From Streptomyces scopuliridis RB72 (GTDB lineage: Bacteria; Actinomycetota; Actinomycetes; Streptomycetales; Streptomycetaceae), in contig NZ_JOEI01000005.1 of assembly GCF_000718095.1 (NCBI RefSeq), positions 310,001-374,000 on the forward strand: 64,000 bases of DNA, given 5' to 3'. Made by a program: the position numbers and the translations under genes. This document shows, in pieces, positions 1 through 8,872 of this stretch. Numbering within the stretch: position 1 is the first letter of the stretch; every line of letters starts with the position of its first letter. The notes under the pieces are model-generated. The model was given only the letters and a program-made list of their open reading frames with translations, ran no database searches and had not been told where the DNA came from.

Positions 1-2
1 CG

Positions 3-533
3 GTCGCGGTATCCGCGGAGACGGGCAGCGCGCTCGCGGCCGTACGCGAGAAGGTGGCTCGTACCGCCGGGGAGCTGACCTCGGCCGCCGGCGCCCCGGG
101 CGGCACCGGGCGGCTGCGGCTGCTGATCGGCAAGCCCGGTCTGGACGGGCACTCCAACGGCGCCGAGCAGATCGCGGTCCGCGCCCGCGACGCCGGATTC
201 GAGGTGGTCTATCAGGGCATCAGGCTCACGCCCGAACAGATCGTGAGTGCCGCGCTCGCCGAGGACGTGCACTGCGTGGGCCTGTCGATCCTGTCGGGCT
301 CGCACGCCGCGCTGGTGCCCGAGGTTCTCGGGCGGCTGCGCGAGGCGGGCGCGGGCGACATCCCGGTGATCGTCGGCGGGATCATCCCGAACGCCGACGC
401 CGAGGAGCTGCGGGCGGCCGGAGTGGCCGCCGTCTTCACCCCGAAGGACTTCGGGATCACGGAGATCATCGGCCGTATCGTCGACGAGATCCGCACAGCG
501 AACAAGCTCGACCCATGGGAGGTCCCCGCATGA
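3..533 (+). CDS. meaA: Ethylmalonyl-CoA mutase, C-terminal part (5' end outside window)
   Basis: The reading frame is open from base 3 and the start lies upstream, so only the last 176 residues are visible. They form the cobalamin-binding domain of an acyl-CoA mutase: the DGHSNG motif (D-x-H-x-x-G, with the His that ligates cobalt), then GLSILSGSH and IVGGIIP. Methylmalonyl-CoA and ethylmalonyl-CoA mutases share these motifs. I choose ethylmalonyl-CoA mutase, which converts (2R)-ethylmalonyl-CoA to methylsuccinyl-CoA, because the next three genes encode other enzymes of the ethylmalonyl-CoA pathway. The stop overlaps the ATG of the next gene (ATGA), so translation is probably coupled. Confidence 0.85.
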   Translation, partial: VAVSAETGSALAAVREKVARTAGELTSAAGAPGGTGRLRLLIGKPGLDGHSNGAEQIAVRARDAGFEVVYQGIRLTPEQIVSAALAEDVHCVGLSILSGSHAALVPEVLGRLREAGAGDIPVIVGGIIPNADAEELRAAGVAAVFTPKDFGITEIIGRIVDEIRTANKLDPWEVPA

Positions 534-1531
534 CCGCGCCTGCAACCACCGACGCCACCGAGACGCCCGGAACCGCCGCGAACCGGCTGCGGCCGCGCCG
601 CTCGTGTCTCGCCGTACCGGGGTCGAACCCGCGCTTCCTGGAGAAGGCCCAGGGACTGCCGGCCGACCAGGTGTTCCTGGATCTGGAGGACGCCTGCGCG
701 CCGCTCGCCAAGGAGGGCGCCCGGCACACGATCGTCGACGCGCTCAACAAGGGCGACTGGACGGGCAAGATCCGGGTCGTACGGGTCAACGACTGGACGA
801 CGCACTGGACCTACCGCGATGTGATCACGGTGGTGGAGGGCGCGGGACACAATCTCGACTGCGTCATGCTGCCGAAGGTCCAGGACGCCCAGCAGATCAT
901 CGCCCTCGATCTGCTGCTCACCCAGATCGAGAAGACGATGGGCTTCGAGGTCGGCAGGATCGGGATCGAGGCGCAGATCGAGAACGCCAAGGGCCTGGTG
1001 AACGTCGACGAGATCGCCGCCGCCTCGCCGCGTCTGGAGACGATCGTCTTCGGCCCCGCCGACTTCATGGCGTCCATCAATATGAAGTCCCTCGTCGTCG
1101 GCCAGCAGCCGCCCGGCTATGGCGCGGACGCCTATCACTACATTCTGATGCGCATTCTGATGGCGGCCCGTACCCATGATCTCCAGGCGATCGACGGCCC
1201 CTACCTCCAGATCCGCGATGTGGACGGCTATCGCGAGGTGGCACGCCGGGCGGCGGCGCTGGGCTACGACGGCAAGTGGGTGCTGCACCCGGGCCAGATC
1301 GAGGCGTCGAACGAGATCTTCTCGCCCTCCCAGGAGGACTACGACCACGCCGAGCTGATCCTGGACGCGTACGAGTACTACACGTCGGAGGCGGGCGGCA
1401 AGAAGGGCTCCGCGATGCTCGGCGACGAGATGATCGACGAGGCGAGCCGCAAGATGGCGCTGGTCATCTCGGGCAAGGGCCGGGCCGCGGGGATGCGGCG
1501 TACCACCTCGTTCGAAGCCCCGGAGGCGTGA
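530..1531 (+). CDS. mcl1: L-malyl-CoA/beta-methylmalyl-CoA lyase (HpcH/HpaI aldolase family)
   Basis: The product has 333 residues and belongs to the citrate-lyase beta/HpcH aldolase family. Visible active-site elements are VFLDLEDA (acidic metal-binding motif), RVVRVN (CoA/phosphate-binding Arg), GIEAQIENAKG and FGPADF. In the ethylmalonyl-CoA pathway this enzyme cleaves beta-methylmalyl-CoA to glyoxylate and propionyl-CoA, and can condense glyoxylate with acetyl-CoA. The chosen ATG overlaps the stop of meaA and follows GGGAGG at 517-522. An in-frame start 15 bp upstream is less likely because it would lie before this ribosome-binding site. Confidence 0.87.
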   Translation: MTAPATTDATETPGTAANRLRPRRSCLAVPGSNPRFLEKAQGLPADQVFLDLEDACAPLAKEGARHTIVDALNKGDWTGKIRVVRVNDWTTHWTYRDVITVVEGAGHNLDCVMLPKVQDAQQIIALDLLLTQIEKTMGFEVGRIGIEAQIENAKGLVNVDEIAAASPRLETIVFGPADFMASINMKSLVVGQQPPGYGADAYHYILMRILMAARTHDLQAIDGPYLQIRDVDGYREVARRAAALGYDGKWVLHPGQIEASNEIFSPSQEDYDHAELILDAYEYYTSEAGGKKGSAMLGDEMIDEASRKMALVISGKGRAAGMRRTTSFEAPEA

Positions 1532-1533
1532 CG

Positions 1534-2040
1534 ATGCGGTTCGGACGCACCTACGAGGAGTTCGAGGTCGGCGCGGTCTACAAGCACTGGCCGGGCAAGA
1601 CGGTCACGGAGTACGACGACCATCTGTTCTGTCTGCTCACCATGAACCACCATCCACTGCACCTGGACAGCAACTACGCCGAGAAGACGACGGACTTCGG
1701 GAAGAACGTCGTCGTGGGCAACTACATCTACTCGCTGCTGCTGGGCATGTCGGTGCCGGATGTCTCCGGGAAGGCCATCGCCAATCTGGAGGTGGAGTCG
1801 CTCAAGCACGTCGCGCCGACCTTCCACGGGGACACGCTCTACGGCGAGACGGTCGTACTGGACAAGACACCGTCGCGTTCGAAGAGCGACCGCGGAATCG
1901 TGTACGTGGAGACCAGGGGCTACAAGCAGGACGGGACGCTGGTCTGCGTGTTCAGACGCAAGGTGATGGTCCCGACCGAGGCGTACATCAAGGAACGCGG
2001 CGGCGAGCAGCCCGGCCGCCCCGAGCTGCGGGAGAAGTGA
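1534..2040 (+). CDS. mch: Mesaconyl-CoA hydratase (MaoC-like hot-dog fold)
   Basis: This 168-residue protein has the MaoC-type hydratase motif MNHHPLHLDSNYA, with Asp and His of the hydratase pair, in a single hot-dog domain. In the ethylmalonyl-CoA route the enzyme hydrates mesaconyl-CoA to beta-methylmalyl-CoA, the substrate of the preceding lyase. The ATG lies 2 bp after the stop of mcl1 and follows GGAGG at 1522-1526. The same frame is open far upstream, but that part is a shadow of mcl1. Product assignment rests on the motif plus operon context. Confidence 0.83.
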   Translation: MRFGRTYEEFEVGAVYKHWPGKTVTEYDDHLFCLLTMNHHPLHLDSNYAEKTTDFGKNVVVGNYIYSLLLGMSVPDVSGKAIANLEVESLKHVAPTFHGDTLYGETVVLDKTPSRSKSDRGIVYVETRGYKQDGTLVCVFRRKVMVPTEAYIKERGGEQPGRPELREK

Positions 2041-2047
2041 CAGAGAT

Positions 2048-3253
2048 ATGAGCCGACTCGCCCAGACAGCCGGGCTGACCGACATCCAGCGGGAGATCCT
2101 GGCGACCGTAAGGGATTTTGTCGACAAGGAGATCATCCCGGTCGCCACCGAGCTGGAGCACCGCGACGAGTACCCGGACCGGATCGTCGAGGGGCTCAAG
2201 GAGCTCGGCCTGTTCGGGCTGATGATCCCCGAGGAGTACGGCGGCCTGGGCGAGTCCCTGCTCACCTACGCGCTCTGCGTGGAGGAGATCGCCCGGGGCT
2301 GGATGTCCGTCTCCGGCATCATCAACACCCACTTCATCGTGGCGTACATGCTCAAGCAGCACGGCACCGAGGAGCAGCGGGCAACCTTCCTGCCACGGAT
2401 GGCGGCCGGCGAGGTGCGTGGCGCGTTCTCGATGTCGGAGCCGGGTCTCGGCTCGGACGTCGCGGCGATCACGTCCAAGGGGATCAGGGACGGTGACTCG
2501 TATGTACTGAACGGCCAGAAGATGTGGCTGACCAATGGCGGCACATCCCATCTCGTCGCCGTGCTGTGCCGCAGCGACGAGGGGCACCCGGAGGGCACGG
2601 CCCCGCACAAGTCGATGACCACGTTCCTGGTCGAGAAGGAGCCCGGCTTCGGCGAGGTGCGGCCCGGTCTGACCATCCCGGGGAAGATCGACAAGATGGG
2701 CTACAAGGGGGTCGACACCACCGAGCTGATCATGGACGGACTGCGCATTCCGGCCAATCGGGTGCTCGGCGGGGCCACCGGCCGAGGGTTTTACCAAATG
2801 ATGGACGGCGTCGAGGTCGGCCGGGTGAATGTCGCGGCGCGTGGTTGCGGGGTCGCACAGCGCGCCTTCGAGCTCGGAGTCTCGTATGCCCAGCAGCGTC
2901 ACACTTTCGGCAAGCCCATCGCGCAGCACCAGGCGATCCAGTTCAAGCTGGCGGAGATGGCCACGAAAGTCGAGGCCGCCCATGCCATGATGGTCAACGC
3001 GGCACGCAAAAAGGACTCCGGGGAACGAAACGACCTGGAGGCAGGGATGGCGAAGTACCTCGCCTCCGAGTACTGCAAGGAAGTCGTCGAGGACGCCTTC
3101 CGTATCCACGGCGGTTACGGCTTCTCCAAGGAGTACGAGATCGAGCGCCTCTACCGCGAGGCCCCGATGCTGCTGATCGGCGAAGGTACCGCCGAGATCC
3201 AGAAAATGATCATCGGCCGCCGACTGCTGGAGGAGTACCGATTCCAGGGTTAA
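2048..3253 (+). CDS. Acyl-CoA dehydrogenase, probable (2S)-methylsuccinyl-CoA dehydrogenase
   Basis: The 401-residue protein is a full-length flavin acyl-CoA dehydrogenase. It shows the FAD/substrate motif FSMSEPGLGSD, the WLTNG segment, the QRHTFGKPIAQHQ helix region and the C-terminal IGEGTAEIQ, whose Glu position is the usual catalytic base. It starts 7 bp after mch, as the last gene of the operon. In the ethylmalonyl-CoA pathway the missing step between the mutase and the hydratase is oxidation of methylsuccinyl-CoA to mesaconyl-CoA, so context assigns that substrate. Specificity is an inference; proteobacterial methylsuccinyl-CoA dehydrogenases carry an N-terminal extension that is absent here. 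Confidence 0.8.
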   Translation: MSRLAQTAGLTDIQREILATVRDFVDKEIIPVATELEHRDEYPDRIVEGLKELGLFGLMIPEEYGGLGESLLTYALCVEEIARGWMSVSGIINTHFIVAYMLKQHGTEEQRATFLPRMAAGEVRGAFSMSEPGLGSDVAAITSKGIRDGDSYVLNGQKMWLTNGGTSHLVAVLCRSDEGHPEGTAPHKSMTTFLVEKEPGFGEVRPGLTIPGKIDKMGYKGVDTTELIMDGLRIPANRVLGGATGRGFYQMMDGVEVGRVNVAARGCGVAQRAFELGVSYAQQRHTFGKPIAQHQAIQFKLAEMATKVEAAHAMMVNAARKKDSGERNDLEAGMAKYLASEYCKEVVEDAFRIHGGYGFSKEYEIERLYREAPMLLIGEGTAEIQKMIIGRRLLEEYRFQG

Positions 3254-3437
3254 TTGTCACTTTTGTTCGGGTTTAATGGCGAAGAAGATCACACCCTGTC
3301 GCCCTCTGGTGCTGGCTTCAAGCCGCTCGACTCGGGTCCTGGCTTGCTCAGTTGCGGCTCGAAACCAGTACCATCGCTGGAAAGCCGCCGCCGTCCCCCC
3401 GTTGCCAGCGCGGCATCATCCGCTACGAAGGTCATCC

Positions 3438-4085
3438 ATGCCCCACAGCCAAACCTCTGCACCACGCGGCCGTGTCCGCCTCGCGCGCGGAGCATCGCCG
3501 TGGCTCCTGCCCACCGTCGCCACCGCCGCGATCGGTCTTGTCCGCGCACGTCACTCGAAGCGCGCAGCGGTCCTCGCTGTGCCCGCCACCGCGCTCGCGG
3601 CGGGCATGCTGTGGTTCTTCCGCGACCCCGAGCGCGAGATCACTCAGGGCCGGGTCATCTCCCCGGCCGACGGTGTGGTGCAGAGCATCATGCCGTGGAA
3701 GGACGGGCGCACCCGGGTCGCCATCTTCATGAGCCCGCTGAACGTCCATGTCAACCGCGCACCCCTCGCGGGAACCGTGACATCCGTTGAGCACATCCCC
3801 GGCGGATTCGTTCCGGCGTTCAACAAGGAGAGCGAGAACAACGAGCGCGTTGTCTGGCACTTCGACACCGAACTGGGCGACATCGAGATGGTGCAGATCG
3901 CCGGCGCGGTAGCCCGGCGCATCGTCCCGTATCTGCCCCAGGGGACCAAGGTGGAACAGGGCGAGCGCATCGGCCTGATCCGGTTCGGCTCGCGTGTCGA
4001 CATCTACCTTCCGGAAGGTGTCGATGTCGCTGTCGAGGTCGGTCAGACCACGACCGCAGGGGTGACTCGAATTGACCGTGATTGA
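3438..4085 (+). CDS. psd: Phosphatidylserine decarboxylase proenzyme
   Basis: A 215-residue protein of the short phosphatidylserine decarboxylase type. It has a hydrophobic N-terminal stretch (about residues 20-60), FFRDPER, the core SPADG and MSPLNVHVNRAP, and near the end RFGSRVD, where autocleavage between Gly and Ser (about residue 185) produces the pyruvoyl cofactor. It makes phosphatidylethanolamine at the membrane. ATG follows GAAGG at 3427-3431. The next gene, pssA, supplies its substrate and overlaps its 3' end by 14 bp. The 184 bp before the start hold a relatively AT-rich patch at 3251-3280 but no promoter I would commit to. Confidence 0.93.
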   Translation: MPHSQTSAPRGRVRLARGASPWLLPTVATAAIGLVRARHSKRAAVLAVPATALAAGMLWFFRDPEREITQGRVISPADGVVQSIMPWKDGRTRVAIFMSPLNVHVNRAPLAGTVTSVEHIPGGFVPAFNKESENNERVVWHFDTELGDIEMVQIAGAVARRIVPYLPQGTKVEQGERIGLIRFGSRVDIYLPEGVDVAVEVGQTTTAGVTRIDRD

Positions 4086-4932
4086 TCCCGATACGCAAGC
4101 CGGCTGGGCGGCGGAGGCCGAGGCCGAGGAGGAGGACGACGCGGAAGACATGCCGCTGTCACTGCGGCTGTCGATAGCGGACACCCTCACGCTCGGTAAC
4201 GCCACCTGCGGCTTCATGGCCGTCTACTTCACCACCACCGGCATCCTCATCCCGCATCTCACGGGCAGCGACGAAAGCGGCATGGCGCGGCACTCCGCCG
4301 CGACGGCCGTGATCCTGATGCTGGCGGCGGCGATCTTCGACCTCTTCGACGGGCTCGTGGCGCGCAAGCTGCGCAGCTCGCCGATGGGCGCGGAGCTGGA
4401 CAACCTCTCCGACCTGATCAGCTTCGGCCTCGCCCCGGCGTATTTCGTACTGGTGTACGGGATGGTCGCGGACGACGCGCATCAACGGGTCTCCGCGCTG
4501 GCGGCGGTCGTGGTGCTGCTGGCCGTCGTGCTGCGACTGGCGAGATTCTCCTGCGTGACGATGAAGGACGGCATGTTCCAGGGGATGCCGAGTCCCTTCG
4601 GCGCCCTGACGGTCATCTCGATCGTGCTGCTGGAGCTTCCCTTCGTACCGACGCTGCTCGCGATCATCGGAGTGGCCTGGCTGATGGTGAGCCGGGTCGA
4701 GTACCCCAAGCCGCGGGGCATTCTCGCGGTGGCGATGCTCAGCTGGATCGTGGCCGCGATGGGGCTGCTGGCGGCCTGGGCGTTCGACGCGCCGGGTGGT
4801 CAGCTGCTGCTCCAGACCGGCTGTGCGCTCCAGGTGGTGACGGGAGCGGTGATCCCGCTCTTCGCCACGGCCCGGCGCGTGAACACGTTCCGCGGCAACC
4901 GCCGCGAGGCACGGGCGGCGCAGCTGCCGTAG
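4072..4932 (+). CDS. pssA: CDP-diacylglycerol-serine O-phosphatidyltransferase
   Basis: The 286-residue integral membrane protein carries the CDP-alcohol phosphotransferase signature DLFDGLVARK...GAELDNLSD (spacing of the DxxDGxxAR...GxxxDxxxD type) and several hydrophobic helices. It joins serine to CDP-diacylglycerol to form phosphatidylserine, which the overlapping psd gene then decarboxylates. I use the TTG at 4072 because AGGGGTG at 4058-4064 is well spaced from it; GTG at 4078 is the alternative. An acidic N-terminal stretch (residues 14-26) precedes the first helix. A strong hairpin terminator follows at 4964-5000. Confidence 0.93.
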   Translation: MTVIDPDTQAGWAAEAEAEEEDDAEDMPLSLRLSIADTLTLGNATCGFMAVYFTTTGILIPHLTGSDESGMARHSAATAVILMLAAAIFDLFDGLVARKLRSSPMGAELDNLSDLISFGLAPAYFVLVYGMVADDAHQRVSALAAVVVLLAVVLRLARFSCVTMKDGMFQGMPSPFGALTVISIVLLELPFVPTLLAIIGVAWLMVSRVEYPKPRGILAVAMLSWIVAAMGLLAAWAFDAPGGQLLLQTGCALQVVTGAVIPLFATARRVNTFRGNRREARAAQLP

Positions 4933-4963
4933 GCGGGACTGTCGCCGTACGGCGAATGATCGT

Positions 4964-5000
4964 GAAGGGCCCGGGTGCGTACGCGCGCCCGGGCCCTTTC
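4964..5000 (+). terminator. Intrinsic-type terminator after pssA
   Basis: A 15-bp stem (4965-4979 with 4984-4998, one G-T pair) closes on a TACG tetraloop, followed only by TTTC. It marks the end of the psd-pssA unit and separates it from the adenylation-enzyme gene, whose frame is open upstream but would otherwise begin inside this hairpin. Confidence 0.7.
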
Positions 5001-5085
5001 CCGTGCGCTCTTCCCTTCCCGTGCGCTCCCTTTCCGGCGGCCTCCCCCTTCCGCGAGCCCTGTCCCTCTGGAAGGATCGACCGCC

Positions 5086-6978
5086 ATGACCGGGGGATCG
5101 ATACATCAGCTCTTCGAAGAACGGGCACGACAGACACCCGACCGTATCGCCGTCATCACCGACAGCGACCGGATCGGCTACGAACGGCTGGACGCCGACG
5201 CCGGACGACTGGCCGCGTATCTCGCCACGAACACCGGACTGCCGGATTCCGGATCCACGGTCGCCATCTGTACGCGGCACCCGGCCGAGGTGCTGGTGTC
5301 GATCCTCGCCGTACTGAAGGCGGGCCACGCGTACGCCGTCCTGGACCCGGGGACTCCGGCCCAGGAGCTGCACGGGTTACTCGGGCTCGCGCGGGCCAAG
5401 GCCGTCATCACGAACGAATCGCTGCTGCCGCGGATCGACGACGGACGCGGCCGGACGGCCATCTGTCTGGACACCGACGCGACGGCTATCGCCCACGCGG
5501 GACCCGCCCCCCGGGACGCGGCCGGCTCTCCCCCGGACGGACCGGCCGCCGTGCTGTTCACGGCGGGGACGACGGGCAGCCGCACGGCCGTCTCCACCGG
5601 GCACGACCGGCTGCTCGCCGCGTACGCCGCCTGGTCCGAGGTCTACGGGCTGTCGCCGGAGGACCGGCTGCTGGTGACCGCGCCGCCCGCGACCACCGAA
5701 TTCACCGGCGGCTGGATACGCGCCCTGTGCTCGGGCGCGACGCTGGTGCTCTCCGAACGGCCGATCACCTCCGAGCGGATCACGGCGGAGCAGATCACGG
5801 TCGCCGAAATGAGCCCGGCGACCGCCGCCCGGCTGACGGAGGAGGAGCTGCCGTCCCTGCGGCTGCTCGCGGTGGGCGGCGCACCGCTGCGCCTCGATGA
5901 GCAATTGCGGCTCCAGGGGCTGCTGCCGGCCACCGGGGCACGGGTGCTGAGTGTGTACGGGACGGCGGAGGTCGCCGGGTGCGGTACCTGGTTCGAGCCC
6001 GAGCAGCTGCCCGGTCCCGTGGCGAACCCGGAGCGGGCCGCGTATCTGGGGCTGCCGTTCCCGGGGTGCGCGGCGGCGCTGCGGAAGGGCCGGATCTGGC
6101 TCACCCCGCCGGAGGGCGGCGACGCGGTCCCCACCGGTGACGTGGGACGGCGGCAGGGCGAGGGGCCCATAGAGTTCCGCGGCAGGGCGGCCGACCGGGT
6201 CAAGATCGACGGCAGGACGGTCGACACCTACCGGGTGGAGTCGGCGCTGGCCGGTCACCCGCATATCCAGGACGTGGTCATCACCGGGGACCGGGGCCGT
6301 AGGGGCGGTCGTCTGATCGCGTTCGTGGTGCCGGGCGCCGGGGCTCCGTTCGGCGCCGCGCCGGAGGCCGCCTCCCTGCGTGCCAGGCTCACCGGCCTGG
6401 TCCCGGCGGGGGACGTCCCCGAGGCGGTGGTGCGCCTCAGAAAGCTGCCGGTGAACGCGGCCGGGAAGGTGGACCGGGGGGAGCTGCCGCTGCCACCGGT
6501 CCCTGGGGCCGTGCGGGCGAGCGGCAAGAGCGGGGCGAGCGACGACGCGACCGAGGGCGCTATCGCCGCCGCGGTCGGGGTCTGCTCCGGCTTCCTGGCT
6601 CTTGTGCTCACCAACGTGATCTTTCCCGGCTCCACGGATCTGACCGGGGTGCCGGGGCCGTGGAACGTACTGTTCGCACTGCTGTATCTGGCCGAGTGGT
6701 GCGCGTTCGCCGTCGGTATGGGGTTCCTGGCGGTGGGCCGGGGGGTGATGCTGCGGCGGAGCGAATCGCGGGGGCTGACCGCCGCGGCCCATCTGGCGAT
6801 CGTCTATCTGCTGGTCGCCTGGTGGCCGCAGGACAACCTCTACCGGCTGGCCGCCAAGACCGACTGGCCACGGCAGGCGGCTCTCGTCTACTCCTTCAAT
6901 GTGCCCTTGATGATCGCGGCGCTGATCGTGGTGATCTGGGTGGTGTCGCTGCCCGCTGTCGGACAGCGGGACCGGTAG
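5086..6978 (+). CDS. Membrane-anchored AMP-binding (adenylation) enzyme
   Basis: The 630-residue protein has an ANL-superfamily adenylation domain (about residues 5-475) followed by four hydrophobic helices (about 490-625). Visible motifs: VLFTAGTTGSRTA (A3 region, about residue 156, without the usual Lys after the glycines), VYGTAE (A5), TGDVGRR (A7), GRAADRVKIDG (A8) and NAAGKVDR (A10, with the catalytic Lys). No carrier-protein or condensation domain is attached, and no carrier gene lies nearby. The substrate is unknown. ATG follows GGAAGGA at 5070-5076. Its 3' end overlaps the convergent GNAT/ATP-grasp gene by 83 bp. It could be a DltA-like or acyl-CoA/acyl-AMP activating enzyme acting at the membrane. 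Confidence 0.8.
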   Translation: MTGGSIHQLFEERARQTPDRIAVITDSDRIGYERLDADAGRLAAYLATNTGLPDSGSTVAICTRHPAEVLVSILAVLKAGHAYAVLDPGTPAQELHGLLGLARAKAVITNESLLPRIDDGRGRTAICLDTDATAIAHAGPAPRDAAGSPPDGPAAVLFTAGTTGSRTAVSTGHDRLLAAYAAWSEVYGLSPEDRLLVTAPPATTEFTGGWIRALCSGATLVLSERPITSERITAEQITVAEMSPATAARLTEEELPSLRLLAVGGAPLRLDEQLRLQGLLPATGARVLSVYGTAEVAGCGTWFEPEQLPGPVANPERAAYLGLPFPGCAAALRKGRIWLTPPEGGDAVPTGDVGRRQGEGPIEFRGRAADRVKIDGRTVDTYRVESALAGHPHIQDVVITGDRGRRGGRLIAFVVPGAGAPFGAAPEAASLRARLTGLVPAGDVPEAVVRLRKLPVNAAGKVDRGELPLPPVPGAVRASGKSGASDDATEGAIAAAVGVCSGFLALVLTNVIFPGSTDLTGVPGPWNVLFALLYLAEWCAFAVGMGFLAVGRGVMLRRSESRGLTAAAHLAIVYLLVAWWPQDNLYRLAAKTDWPRQAALVYSFNVPLMIAALIVVIWVVSLPAVGQRDR

Positions 6979-8827
6979 GGGCGGCGGGGCTGCTGGCCGG
7001 GGCGGCTTGGGCGGAGATCCCGCCGGCTTGGGCGAAGATCCCGCCGGCTTGGGCGAAGATTCGGCCGAGGTCCTGGGCCGCGCCGCGGACCAGCGCCTCG
7101 GCCGCGTCGAGACAGTCCGGCGCGCGGGCGGCGAGCAGGACGCCCAGAAACGGGGCGGGGTCGAAGGCGGCCGTGGGGATCGAGGGCACGAGCACCGCCC
7201 CGATCCCCGCACAACGGGTCGTCAGTTCCTTGAGCCACGCGATGAGTTGGGCATCCGGAAGCCGGGCGCCGAGCGGGATGTGATCCAGGGAACGTACGAG
7301 ATGATCGCCGCCCCTGGTCTCGTCGAGACGGGCCTTCACCATGAACGCGACGGACGGTCCTGTCAGCCGCAGATTGATCTCCGTCGGCGCGAGCCGGCCG
7401 GCCGTGGCGGTCACGAAATCGACGTCGTACCAACCGCGGTAGCCGCTCGCGGCCAGTTCGAGGCCGACCGCGTGCCCGAACCGCAGGGCGATCGAGGCGG
7501 CCCGGTCCGGGACCGCGCCGGGACCGACGGTCGCTCCCCGGTACGCCGTATCCGCGACGTCCATCCGCGCGGCGCCGACGTCGTGCACCGTGCCGGCCGG
7601 GTCCACGAGGCCGTCGTAGGTGAGGTCGCGGGGGACGTCGGGCGGCAGGTCGGGCGGGCTGTCGCCCTGGCCCGGCGCGGAGCCGTCCGCCACGTCCGTG
7701 AGGTAATCCTCCACGAGAAGCGGGCCCCGGGGCAGCGCGCGCAGCACCGGCAGCAGACCGCGTACGGATCTGACCACATGGGTGCCCGAACCCCCCACGC
7801 CGTGCTCGGTCTTGACGACACCGCCCGCGCCGGAGCGGACCAGCGCGAGGAGCAGCCGGGCCGCCTCGCGGCGGTTGGCCACCGTCCGCTGAACGGGCAC
7901 GGTGATGGCGGGATGCGCGGGGGCGAGCCGCCGGAAGAGGCTGTTGGCCGCGCTCTTGGACTCGTACCGCAGCGCCCCGGGCGGGAGGGGCTCCCCGGAC
8001 AGTTCACCGGACGGTCCCGTGTGACCCCACGGTACGAACGGCAGCTGGAGCCCGCGCAGTCGGCGGGTGAGGGCGGGGCGGGCGAGGATCGCGGCGGCGA
8101 GCCCGGGGGGAGGGGCCTCGTCGTTGTGGTGGGCGCCGAGGCCGTCGTACACCTCCACCGATTCCCAGGCCAGTTGACGGCACAGCAGCTCAACCCAGCC
8201 CGGGGGCACGGTCACCGGCAGTACGACCGCGGCCGGGTGCGGGCTGCCGAGTGCGGCCAGGCAGGAGTAGTGTCCGCTCGCCCGGCGCGCGAGCGGGGTC
8301 AGTTCACCGAACTGCGTCTGGAACTCCCCGACATTGCCGAGCTGTACGGTGCGCAGGCCGCGCGTCCAGGCCCGTACCCAGGCCCTGCGTGGCGGCGGTT
8401 CCACCAGGAGCCGGGGCAGCGCGCCCCCGCCGGGGACGGGTCGCGCGCCGAGCGTCCGGTAGAAGTCCACCGCGTGCGGGTCGGAATCGATGGTCAGCCG
8501 CTCGAAGCCCAACTCGCGTGCCCGGTCCAGGACATGGGCGTACAGGGCGCGGCCGATGCCCAGGCCGATCACGCGGGGTTCGACGAAGAGCAGGCCGAGC
8601 GTGCCGTCCGGGGCCCGGCCCTCCAGCGAGGCGACGCCCAGGGCCTCCCCGGATGTCTCGTCCTCGGCGACCGCGAGCCGACGGGCCGTCACCTCATGTG
8701 CGGAGATGGTCAGTTCGTCACGGCAGGCGGCCAGGAACGCTTCGTCGTAACCCCAGTGGGCCTTCGAGCGCAGCACCAGCGCGCTCAGCGCCGGCGCCTC
8801 GTCGGGGCGTGCCTCCCGTATTCGCAC
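6896..8827 (-). CDS. GNAT acetyltransferase-ATP-grasp fusion protein
   Basis: A 643-residue two-domain protein. Residues 1-135 are a GNAT domain with VIGLGIGRALY as the acetyl-CoA loop. A middle region of unclear fold follows, then an ATP-grasp-like domain (about 290-560) with the glycine-rich loop KTEHGVGGSGTHVV, LLVEDYL and the metal-binding PTEINLRLTG (Glu and Asn). Together they suggest a ligase that forms an amide or peptide bond, plus an acyltransferase; the substrate is unknown. The C-terminus holds three IFAQAGG-like repeats from a 21-bp tandem repeat. The GTG start has TAAAGT 6 nt upstream and no good ribosome-binding site, so the mRNA may be leaderless. Confidence 0.72.
   Translation of the reverse strand: MRIREARPDEAPALSALVLRSKAHWGYDEAFLAACRDELTISAHEVTARRLAVAEDETSGEALGVASLEGRAPDGTLGLLFVEPRVIGLGIGRALYAHVLDRARELGFERLTIDSDPHAVDFYRTLGARPVPGGGALPRLLVEPPPRRAWVRAWTRGLRTVQLGNVGEFQTQFGELTPLARRASGHYSCLAALGSPHPAAVVLPVTVPPGWVELLCRQLAWESVEVYDGLGAHHNDEAPPPGLAAAILARPALTRRLRGLQLPFVPWGHTGPSGELSGEPLPPGALRYESKSAANSLFRRLAPAHPAITVPVQRTVANRREAARLLLALVRSGAGGVVKTEHGVGGSGTHVVRSVRGLLPVLRALPRGPLLVEDYLTDVADGSAPGQGDSPPDLPPDVPRDLTYDGLVDPAGTVHDVGAARMDVADTAYRGATVGPGAVPDRAASIALRFGHAVGLELAASGYRGWYDVDFVTATAGRLAPTEINLRLTGPSVAFMVKARLDETRGGDHLVRSLDHIPLGARLPDAQLIAWLKELTTRCAGIGAVLVPSIPTAAFDPAPFLGVLLAARAPDCLDAAEALVRGAAQDLGRIFAQAGGIFAQAGGISAQAAPASSPAAPTGPAVRQRAATPPRSPRSAPRSSRAH
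7003..7065. repeat. 21-bp tandem repeat, three units
   Basis: Units at 7003-7023, 7024-7044 and 7045-7065 differ at a few bases. They lie inside the C-terminal coding end of the GNAT/ATP-grasp gene, where they encode repeated GGIFAQA-like heptapeptides on the minus strand. Confidence 0.85.
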
Positions 8828-8872
8828 GCCCCGACTTTAGGCGGTGTCCGGCTGAGCTCGGAGCGGCTGGGC

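Noticed and set aside
4975-5085. Upstream extension of the adenylation enzyme
   Set aside because: It would start inside the pssA terminator and encodes an Arg/Pro-rich stretch unlike the family N-terminus.
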